Shown here piece after piece: positions 1 through 5,564 of a stretch of DNA of 64,000 bases. A program made the position numbers and the translations under genes. Position 1 is the first letter of the stretch. The number at the start of each line of letters is the position of its first letter. The notes beneath the pieces were generated by a model that saw only the letters and a list, made by a program, of their open reading frames with translations, had not been told where the DNA came from and searched no databases. The stretch is from Nonomuraea rhodomycinica (GTDB lineage: Bacteria > Actinomycetota > Actinomycetes > Streptosporangiales > Streptosporangiaceae): NCBI RefSeq assembly GCF_013363995.1, contig NZ_JABWGO010000002.1, positions 930,001 through 994,000 on the forward strand. Direction: 5' to 3'.

Positions 1-156
1 GTCCGGGCCGACGTCGATCTGCCCGAGGTGTACGCCTTGCTCGTCGCCACCTCACGGGCCTCGGCACAGGCTCACCTCGCGGAGGAGGTGCGCGACCGGA
101 TGCTCGTCATCGTCTTCGACGGCCTCGCGCCACCCGGGACGCGCGGCCGCGGATGA
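1..156 (+). CDS. TetR-family regulator, C-terminal fragment (5' end outside window)
   Basis: Frame 1 is open from the first base to a TGA at 154-156 and encodes the last 51 residues of a protein. The text (ADVDLPEVYALLVATSRA, then a VIVFDGLAPPG tail) looks like the C-terminal ligand-binding helices of TetR-type repressors that end in a VVFDGLRPP-like segment. No DNA-binding domain is in the window, so the family call rests on the tail alone. The convergent patatin gene follows after a hairpin-rich gap, so nothing here says what it regulates. Confidence 0.55.
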   Translation, partial: VRADVDLPEVYALLVATSRASAQAHLAEEVRDRMLVIVFDGLAPPGTRGRG

Positions 157-515
157 CGAGCTGAACGCGGCACACGCCCGGCTCGCGAGGCGGCCCGGTG
201 CATCGGAGAGGAGAGCCCTTCGCGTCGGCCTGCCTCAGCCGGGCGTCTCCTCTGTCGTCGGCACAGAGGAGACCTCCGGCTTACGGCAGGCGTGCCGATA
301 AGCCGGAGGTCTCTCCCACCCCGAGCACCACCGAGCTCGCGCTCGGGAACGATCAGGGTCGCATCACCGGGCGCGCCCTGGGGGCTCGCCGTGCTGACGA
401 CGATGCTGTTGGCGGGGTACTCCCCTCTCTGCCCTCCACGGTAATGCCCCGGACGCGGCCTCGCGCGGTCCCGGCCGGGACGATGCCCGCCATCCGCGGG
501 CCCGGACGGGTCCGG
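157..515. other. Intergenic region holding convergent terminator hairpins
   Basis: The 359 bases lie between two convergent genes and have no convincing codon usage in any frame. They hold several strong inverted repeats, listed separately at 245-273, 269-313 and 320-347. Nothing else is recognised. Confidence 0.6.
245..313. terminator. Two overlapping strong hairpins (bidirectional terminator or attenuator-like pair)
   Basis: The arms GTCTCCTCTGT (245-255) and ACAGAGGAGAC (263-273) pair perfectly over 11 bp. The arms GAGACCTCCGGCTTA (269-283) and TAAGCCGGAGGTCTC (299-313) pair perfectly over 15 bp, with an inner CGGC/GCCG stem. Bases 269-273 belong to both hairpins, so the two cannot form fully at once. 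A third stem, CCCGAGC/GCTCGGG, spans 320-347. The position between convergent genes favours termination in both directions. No U-tract follows, as is usual in actinomycetes. Confidence 0.65.
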
Positions 516-1334
516 TCACACGATGTGCTTCCTCAGGGCCTCGGCGGCGTCCGGAGCCTGCCTGACGCCCGCCTGGTACGCGGGTCCCCAGGCGGTACGG
601 TCGCTCAGGTCCGGGCCGAACGCCTCGATCGCCGCGGCGTCCGGCGCCAGCCGTACGACCGTTCCTCCCTCGCCGGCCGCCACCCCGTTCGCGGGGTGCA
701 GGTGCGCCATCGGCTCAGCCACGATCAGCACGCGCGCGTCGGCGGCCAGATCGAGGTTGGCGCCGTTCCTGAGCGCGCCGTCGATGTAACGCCGCCCGTC
801 GACGGTGATCGGCGGCGCGGTCGCGGGGAACGCGGTGCTGGCCGCCACGGCCTCGGGCAGCGACGCGGAGCCGTGCCGGTCCCAGACCACCGCCTCGCCC
901 GTCTCGGCGTCCACCGCCGGGATCAGGAGCGGTCGCTCCGGCCATTCCGCCGCGCCGACCAGGGACCGCATGCGGGCGATGGCGGCGCCCTCGTCGCCGG
1001 TCGAGGCGGTGAGCGCCAGCCGGCCGACGCGCCGCAGGGCCTCGGTGCGTGCGAGCCCGCTGTCGCCGAGTGTCGCGAACACCTCCGCGAGTCTCTGCGG
1101 GTCGGGCCGAGTGCCGGCTCCGGGGCCGGTCGGCGCGGGAAGCGCGGCGAGCCGTTCGAGGTCTCCTCCACCGGCCAGGATCGCCCCCACGATGGCGCCG
1201 GCCGACGTCCCCACGATCAGGTCGGCCGCCCCCAGGTCCACGCCCTCCCGCCGGAGTCCCGCCGCCAGCCCGGCCAGCCACGCCGTGCCGACCGGTCCGC
1301 CGGGTCCGAGCACGACCGCGGTGCCCGCCCTCAC
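516..1334 (-). CDS. Patatin-like phospholipase/acylhydrolase
   Basis: The 272-residue protein has the patatin layout: an oxyanion-hole glycine-rich loop near residues 10-16 (GPGGPVG), the nucleophile elbow GTSAG with Ser44, and the catalytic Asp of the Ser-Asp dyad in the DGALRNG segment (Asp185). It is predicted to hydrolyse acyl esters of membrane or storage lipids in the cytoplasm; no signal peptide is seen. Its length fits the short bacterial patatins. Its start overlaps the stop of a small upstream ORF in an ATGA arrangement, which suggests coupling. The substrate cannot be told from sequence. Confidence 0.88.
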   Translation of the reverse strand: MRAGTAVVLGPGGPVGTAWLAGLAAGLRREGVDLGAADLIVGTSAGAIVGAILAGGGDLERLAALPAPTGPGAGTRPDPQRLAEVFATLGDSGLARTEALRRVGRLALTASTGDEGAAIARMRSLVGAAEWPERPLLIPAVDAETGEAVVWDRHGSASLPEAVAASTAFPATAPPITVDGRRYIDGALRNGANLDLAADARVLIVAEPMAHLHPANGVAAGEGGTVVRLAPDAAAIEAFGPDLSDRTAWGPAYQAGVRQAPDAAEALRKHIV

Positions 1335-1531
1335 TGTCCGGCCTCCTCATGCGCGATGCCCTCGTACGCGATGCCCTCGTACGCGATGGCCTCGTACGCG
1401 ATGCCGCGGCCTCGGAGAGCCGGTGCGTCCGGGCCGAGGTCGCGGGCGACGGCCCGGCGCGGGCGGACGCTGATGCGACCGGCCGGCGACGAGCCGATCC
1501 GGCGGGTCTGTTCAACAGGGGTGGAAGTCAC
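1331..1531 (-). CDS. Small ORF with IAYEG pentapeptide repeats
   Basis: This 66-residue ORF starts with GTG and ends by overlapping the patatin start (ATGA). Its C-terminal third is a tandem repeat of the IAYEG/IAYEA type, encoded by three near-identical 15-base units at about 1352-1398. There is no Shine-Dalgarno sequence, but a TAGGCT -10-like hexamer lies six bases before the GTG, as expected for a leaderless mRNA. The N-terminal half is Arg/Pro-rich and unlike any family I know. It may be a genuine small coupled protein or a chance ORF in the leader of the patatin gene. Confidence 0.35.
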   Translation of the reverse strand: MTSTPVEQTRRIGSSPAGRISVRPRRAVARDLGPDAPALRGRGIAYEAIAYEGIAYEGIAHEEAGQ

Positions 1532-1682
1532 AGCCAGAGCCTAGGGAACCTCGGCGGCGCCGGCATCGGCACAAAGCCCTGCCGTCGCTGCGCCGATCGG
1601 TCTAGGTCCCGTCCCGGCCGGCCGGGACCTGGGCCTACGGGCGAGTGGCGCCGGCCGCGCGCCCGCACTGTGCCGCCGCAGG

Positions 1683-2147
1683 TCACTTGCCGGGCCATCC
1701 CAGGGCCGCGAGCGCCGTGGTCAGCCGTGGGTCCGCCTGACCCGCCTCCTCCAGTGCGTCCGCGAGCGTCGCCTCGTAGGTGAGACTCGCCTCGGCATGC
1801 CGTGCTCTGCCCGCCTCGGTGATGACGGTGTAGACGCCGCGCTTGTCGTCCGGGCACAGGTCCCGGTACGTGTAGTCAGCCGCGTTCAGCCGGGCCACCA
1901 GGCGGGTGACCGAGCTCTGGTTGAGCCCGAGCTTGTCGGCCAGCTCCTGCATGCGCAGCTCACCGGTGGGGGAGGCGGCCAGATGGCCGAGCGCGCGGTA
2001 CTCCGACAGGCCGATGCCGTGCCGCCGCTGGAGGGTGGTGGCGAGGATGTTCTCCACGCGGGAGTGCAGCAGCAGGACGTGGTTCCACGCGCTGGAGACG
2101 GCCGACGGTGCGGCGAGCGAGGTCGGGGCGGAAGCTGTCGAACCCAT
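1683..2147 (-). CDS. MarR-family transcriptional regulator
   Basis: The 154-residue protein has the MarR fold: a helical dimerisation N-terminus, then a winged helix with the recognition segment LGLNQSSVTRLVARL and the wing DKRGVYTVITEAG. The ATG at 2147 is chosen because GGAGGAGG lies just upstream; longer forms run through the operator region. It is divergent from the SMR efflux genes. Two TTGCAT/ATGCAA palindromic sites lie between the genes. The likely role is a ligand-released repressor of the efflux operon and of itself. Confidence 0.9.
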   Translation of the reverse strand: MGSTASAPTSLAAPSAVSSAWNHVLLLHSRVENILATTLQRRHGIGLSEYRALGHLAASPTGELRMQELADKLGLNQSSVTRLVARLNAADYTYRDLCPDDKRGVYTVITEAGRARHAEASLTYEATLADALEEAGQADPRLTTALAALGWPGK

Positions 2148-2203
2148 GAGGGCCTCCTCCTGTGGCGGTCCCGGCCCGTGCTGGATGCCGGATTGACAAG
2201 AGG

Positions 2204-2259
2204 ATACATGTACATGCAAGCTTCTGTCCGTCACCAAACTGCTTGCATATACATGCAAA
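2204..2259. promoter_or_regulatory. Paired palindromic operator sites between marR and SMR operon
   Basis: Two related sites face each other: ATACATGTACATGCAAG at 2204-2220 and CTTGCATATACATGCAAA at 2242-2259. Each holds a TTGCAT/ATGCAA-type dyad of about 16 bp, the size MarR dimers bind, and together they form a larger inverted pair about the sequence near 2231. A TTGACA -35-like hexamer sits at 2193-2198. Site identity with the adjacent MarR protein is inferred from position. Confidence 0.6.
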
Positions 2260-2274
2260 TAAAGGAGCTCTGGC

Positions 2275-2619
2275 ATGGCTTGGATTCATCTGCTCGTCGC
2301 GGCCGTCTTCGAAGTCGTCTTCGCCCTGGCCACCAACGCCACCGAGGGCTTCACCCGGTTGGGGCCGTCCCTGCTCACCGCCGCGGCGGCGGCCGGCGGG
2401 ATCTTCTTCCTGAGCCAGGCGCTGAAGACGCTGGACGTCGGCGTCGGCTACACCGTCTGGACCGGCATCGGCTCGGTCGGCACCGTGCTGCTCGGCTCGG
2501 TCGTCTTCGGCGAGGAGCTCACCGTGTGGAAGGCCGTGGCCTTCGTCCTGATCATCGGCGGCGTCCTGGGGCTCAAGCTCGCCGACCGCCTGTCCGCCGC
2601 CGAGCCGTCCGCCTCCTGA
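2275..2619 (+). CDS. SMR-family multidrug/cation efflux subunit (first of pair)
   Basis: This 114-residue protein has four hydrophobic helices typical of small multidrug resistance transporters. The conserved membrane-embedded glutamate is in helix 1 (VFEVVFA, Glu13), and the loop motif GYTVWTGIGSVG matches the family. Such proteins work as antiparallel dimers that exchange protons for cationic compounds. AAAGGAG precedes the ATG. A second SMR gene follows 33 bases later, so the transporter is probably an obligate heterodimer like EbrAB or YkkCD. The 8-residue Ser/Ala-rich tail is hydrophilic. Substrate unknown. Confidence 0.88.
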   Translation: MAWIHLLVAAVFEVVFALATNATEGFTRLGPSLLTAAAAAGGIFFLSQALKTLDVGVGYTVWTGIGSVGTVLLGSVVFGEELTVWKAVAFVLIIGGVLGLKLADRLSAAEPSAS

Positions 2620-2652
2620 CCCTCACCCGCCTACTGCCGAAGGAACGTCATC

Positions 2653-2973
2653 ATGGCCTGGATCTATCTCTCCATCGCGATCGTCTTCGAGATCGGCTTC
2701 GCGCTCGGGACCAACGCCACCCAGGGTTTCACCCGGCTGTGGCCCTCGGTCTTCACCCTGCTGTCGGCCGCCGGCGGCATCTTCACCCTCGGCCTGGCGC
2801 TGAAGACGCTGGACGTCGGCGTCGGCTACACCATCTGGACCGGCATCGGGTCCATCGGCACCGTGGTCCTCGGCGCCCTCATCTACAAGGAGAAGATCAC
2901 CGCCGCCAAGCTCGCCTCGTTCGCCGCGATCATCGGTGGCGTGGTGCTCCTCAAGGTCGCCGCGGGGTTCTGA
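2653..2973 (+). CDS. SMR-family efflux subunit (second of pair)
   Basis: The 106-residue protein is a close paralog of the upstream subunit (MAWIYLSIAIVFEIGFALGT against MAWIHLLVAAVFEVVFALAT) with four predicted transmembrane helices and the essential Glu13. The adjacent paralogous subunits suggest a paired SMR exporter whose two chains insert with opposite topology. The AAGGA ribosome site is 8 bases from the ATG. The downstream deaminase gene starts six bases after its stop, so at least three genes are co-transcribed. MarR control is inferred from the divergent regulator. Confidence 0.88.
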   Translation: MAWIYLSIAIVFEIGFALGTNATQGFTRLWPSVFTLLSAAGGIFTLGLALKTLDVGVGYTIWTGIGSIGTVVLGALIYKEKITAAKLASFAAIIGGVVLLKVAAGF

Positions 2974-2979
2974 GCCACG

Positions 2980-3468
2980 ATGCCGAACGTCGACCGACCC
3001 GCCTGGCTGACCGACCGCCTCGACCGGGCCGTCGCCCTGGCTCTCGCCGAGGTGGAGTCCGGCGGGATCCCGTTCTCCGGACTCGTCGTGGACGGCGCGG
3101 GAACCGTGCTCGGATCCGGCGTCAACCGGGTCAGGGCCCACCGGGACCCCACCGCCCACGCCGAGATCGTCGCCCTGCGCGACGCCGCACGCAGGCACGG
3201 ACCCCACGCCCTCGCGGGGACGACCCTGATCGCCTCGGGCGAGCCCTGCCCGCTGTGCTACGTCACCGCACTGTGGTCGGGCATCGGCCGGATCGTCTTC
3301 GCCGCCGACCGGAACGCGGCCGCCGCCGCCGGATTCGACTACGTCTCCTCCTACGACGTGTTCGCCGTCCCCGTCGAGCAGTGGCGGCTGTCTCCTCTGC
3401 ACCTGCCCGTCGAGAACGCGCACGAGCCGTTCCGCGCCTGGCTCGCCCGCCGACAGGAGTCCTCATGA
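2980..3468 (+). CDS. Cytidine/deoxycytidylate-family nucleoside (guanine-type) deaminase
   Basis: The 162-residue protein carries the zinc-dependent deaminase signature: HAE at residues 60-62 (His60 zinc ligand, Glu62 proton shuttle) and PCPLC with Cys90 and Cys93 as the other ligands. Length and motif context (TAHAEIVALRDA, then SGEPCPLCYVTALW) resemble guanine deaminases and related nucleobase or riboflavin-type deaminases rather than TadA. It lies between the SMR pair and a DsbA-like gene, overlapping the latter by ATGA, so it probably modifies a nitrogenous compound handled by the same operon. The exact substrate is unknown. Confidence 0.82.
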   Translation: MPNVDRPAWLTDRLDRAVALALAEVESGGIPFSGLVVDGAGTVLGSGVNRVRAHRDPTAHAEIVALRDAARRHGPHALAGTTLIASGEPCPLCYVTALWSGIGRIVFAADRNAAAAAGFDYVSSYDVFAVPVEQWRLSPLHLPVENAHEPFRAWLARRQESS

Positions 3469-4106
3469 CCGTACAGATCAAGATCTGGTCCGACTACGTC
3501 TGCCCGTTCTGCCTGCTGGCCAGGCAGCCGATCGCCGAGGCGGTCGCCGGACGCGACGTCACCGTGGAGTGGATGCCCTTCGAGCTGCGGCCGGAGCCCA
3601 CACCCACGCTCCGCCCCGAAGGCGACTACCTGCGCGGCGTGTGGTCGCGGGTGGTGTATCCCATGGCCAGGAGGATGGGCGTGGAGATCCGGCTGCCCGA
3701 CGTGTCACCGCAGCCGTACACCCGTCTGGCCTTCGAGGGATACCAGTTCGCCAAGGAGCGCGGCCTGGCCGACGCCTACAACGACCGCCTGCTGCGCGCC
3801 TTCTTCGAGGACGGCGCCGACATCGGCGACCTCGACGTCCTGGAACGGCTCGCGGCCGAGCTCGCGCTCCCCGCCGCCGACTTCCGCGCCGCCCTGGAAC
3901 AGGGGAGCTACGCGGAGGCGCACGCCGCCGCGCTCGCCGAGGCGGCGGCGTACCGGATCGCCGTCGTCCCCACGCTGCTGGTGGGAGACGTCAGGATCGA
4001 GGGCATGCCGAAGGCCGACGCGCTGCGCGAGGCCATCGACGGCGCCGAGGCGAAGGAGGCGGACCTCCTGGGGCGCGGCCTCGCCTGCTCCATCGACGGC
4101 TGCTGA
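3465..4106 (+). CDS. DsbA/FrnE-family thioredoxin-fold oxidoreductase
   Basis: The 213-residue protein begins MTVQIKIWSDYVCPFC, placing the CPFC redox motif at Cys13-Cys16 exactly as in FrnE/DsbA-like (2-hydroxychromene isomerase-related) proteins. A cis-proline site is visible in VVPTLLVGD near residue 166, and the insert is helical. There is no signal peptide, so it should act in the cytosol on a small-molecule or protein disulfide. Its start overlaps the deaminase stop (ATGA). The C-terminus ends CSIDGC, adding two cysteines. A 22-bp tandem duplication spans its stop codon. Confidence 0.85.
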   Translation: MTVQIKIWSDYVCPFCLLARQPIAEAVAGRDVTVEWMPFELRPEPTPTLRPEGDYLRGVWSRVVYPMARRMGVEIRLPDVSPQPYTRLAFEGYQFAKERGLADAYNDRLLRAFFEDGADIGDLDVLERLAAELALPAADFRAALEQGSYAEAHAAALAEAAAYRIAVVPTLLVGDVRIEGMPKADALREAIDGAEAKEADLLGRGLACSIDGC

Positions 4107-4135
4107 CCGCTCGATCGACGGTTGCTGACCGACCG
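4092..4135. repeat. 22-bp imperfect tandem duplication over a stop codon
   Basis: Bases 4092-4113 and 4114-4135 are tandem copies (ATCGACGGCTGCTGACCG against ATCGACGGTTGCTGACCG, then diverging). The first copy contains the stop of the DsbA-like gene. This looks like a replication-slippage duplication. Confidence 0.7.
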
Positions 4136-4169
4136 TCGCCGGTGGACGCCGGTGCCGTGAGGGCGTCGG

Positions 4170-4474
4170 TCACGCGTCCAACCCGTGGGAACGGTGGTCG
4201 ATGCCCATCCCGTGGGCGACGGCATTGACGGTCGCCGCGACCCCTCGCCGCGTCAGCGAGTGAACGGCCTCGGTGACGAGCACGAGCCGGCCGTGGCCGG
4301 CGACCATGGGGTCGCCGACCGGCGGCCGGCGTGCCCAGTGCCGGACGAACGCGTCGGGGCCTTGCTCCCGGGCCAGGTGGCGTCCTCCTCCACGGCCATC
4401 AGGCTGTCGCTGACCGCCCGCGCCGACCGCTCCAGGTCGCCGTCGTTCACGCTCGCGTGCCACTCGAAACGCAT
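4170..4474 (-). pseudogene. Small frameshifted gene of unknown function
   Basis: A frame opening at ATG 4474 (MRFEWHASVNDGDLERSARA) keeps strong GC3 codon bias until about 4365, then loses it. The adjacent frame picks up the same bias (EQGPDAFVRHWARRP) and runs to a TGA at 4170-4172, ending MGIDHRSHGLDA. The total length, 305 bases, is not a multiple of three, so one frameshift restores a protein of about 101 residues. I do not recognise the product. It is either a decayed gene or a base-calling error. No good ribosome site is seen. Confidence 0.55.
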
Positions 4475-4504
4475 ACATATGTGCGTCGTGGTCGCTCCGG
4501 GAGG

Positions 4505-5380
4505 TCAGCCGATCAAGGAGCTGATCGCCGCGGTGACGGCGTCGGGCTGGGTCTCCGGCAGGAAGTGCCCGCCGGGAAGCGTCAGCGTGCGGACGTCGCT
4601 CGCCCAGCCGTGCCACACCGCCGACGGGTCGAACGGCAGCACCAGATCGCCGGGGTCCTGCCAGATCGCCAGGGTGGGAACCTTGACGCGCCGGCCGGCC
4701 CGCCGGTCCTCGTCGTCGTGGGCCGCGTCGGCGAAGGCGCTGGCCCGGTAGTCCTGGCAGATGGCGTGGATCGTCGCCGGGTCGCGCGTGGCGGCCAGGT
4801 ACGCCTCCCGGACCTCGGCGTCGAACGTGCCGGCCTCGGCCCAGGTGTCGAGGAAGTGCCCGAAGAACGTGTCGGGGTCGGCGCCGATCATCCGTTCGGG
4901 CAGGTCGTCGAGCTGGGCGAGGAAGTACAGATGGAAACCGAAGACGCCGCCCACGCCGGCCAGCGACTCCCACATGTCGACGGTGGGAATGACGTCGATC
5001 ACGCCGAGGTGATCGACGTCGTCGGGATGGTCCAACGCGGCGCGGAAGGCGACCAGCGCCCCGCGGTCATGGCCGACCAGGCCGAACCGCTCGTGGCCGA
5101 GCTGTCGCATCAGCGCCACCATGGTCGCCGCGGTGACCCGCTTGGCGTACTGCTCGTGGCCGCCCTCCGGCTTGGCGCTGGCCCCGTAGCCGGGCAGGTC
5201 CGGGCAGATGACGCGGAAGCGGCCGGCCAACGCCGGAGCGACGTGCCGCCAGGCCAGATGGGTCTGGGGGAAGCCGTGCAGCAACAGCAGCGGCGGCCCC
5301 TCTCCGCCAGAGGCGACATGAAGGTCGAGACCGTTCACCCGGACCGTGTGCTCATCGAAGCCTGAGATCTTCATGGGCAT
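4505..5380 (-). CDS. Alpha/beta hydrolase, haloacetate-dehalogenase/epoxide-hydrolase-like
   Basis: The 291-residue protein has the HGFPQTH oxyanion-hole segment, a GHDRGA nucleophile elbow with aspartate in the nucleophile position, and the ICQDYRASA segment characteristic of fluoroacetate/haloacetate dehalogenases and related epoxide hydrolases. The catalytic His lies in GGHFLPE near the C-terminus. An aspartate nucleophile predicts attack on a carbon-halogen or epoxide carbon through an ester intermediate. An alternative start is the ATG two codons in. It is divergent from a secreted beta-propeller gene. The physiological substrate is not evident. Confidence 0.85.
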   Translation of the reverse strand: MPMKISGFDEHTVRVNGLDLHVASGGEGPPLLLLHGFPQTHLAWRHVAPALAGRFRVICPDLPGYGASAKPEGGHEQYAKRVTAATMVALMRQLGHERFGLVGHDRGALVAFRAALDHPDDVDHLGVIDVIPTVDMWESLAGVGGVFGFHLYFLAQLDDLPERMIGADPDTFFGHFLDTWAEAGTFDAEVREAYLAATRDPATIHAICQDYRASAFADAAHDDEDRRAGRRVKVPTLAIWQDPGDLVLPFDPSAVWHGWASDVRTLTLPGGHFLPETQPDAVTAAISSLIG

Positions 5381-5463
5381 CGGCTCAGCGTGCCATGAGC
5401 CACCGACAATTCGTTTGCCTCCCCCGCCTCGCCGGAGCGTGTCCGCTCTCCGGCCGCTCGTCC

Positions 5464-5519
5464 GTTCACGGTGAACGGGTGATCACGCCATTGACCAATC
5501 CTGATCACGGAGTTACGGT
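5464..5519 (+). promoter_or_regulatory. Promoter with upstream palindrome for the secreted beta-propeller gene
   Basis: TTGACC (5491-5496) and TACGGT (5514-5519) are separated by exactly 17 bases, a strong housekeeping-type promoter. Upstream is the perfect 13-bp palindrome GTTCACGGTGAAC (5464-5476). The octamer TGATCACG occurs twice (from 5480 and from 5502), the second copy inside the spacer. These are candidate operator sites, perhaps also serving the divergent hydrolase gene. Confidence 0.6.
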
Positions 5520-5564
5520 CGGGGCCGTAATTGTGCACCAACGAACACCTCTGGAGGTGGTGCC

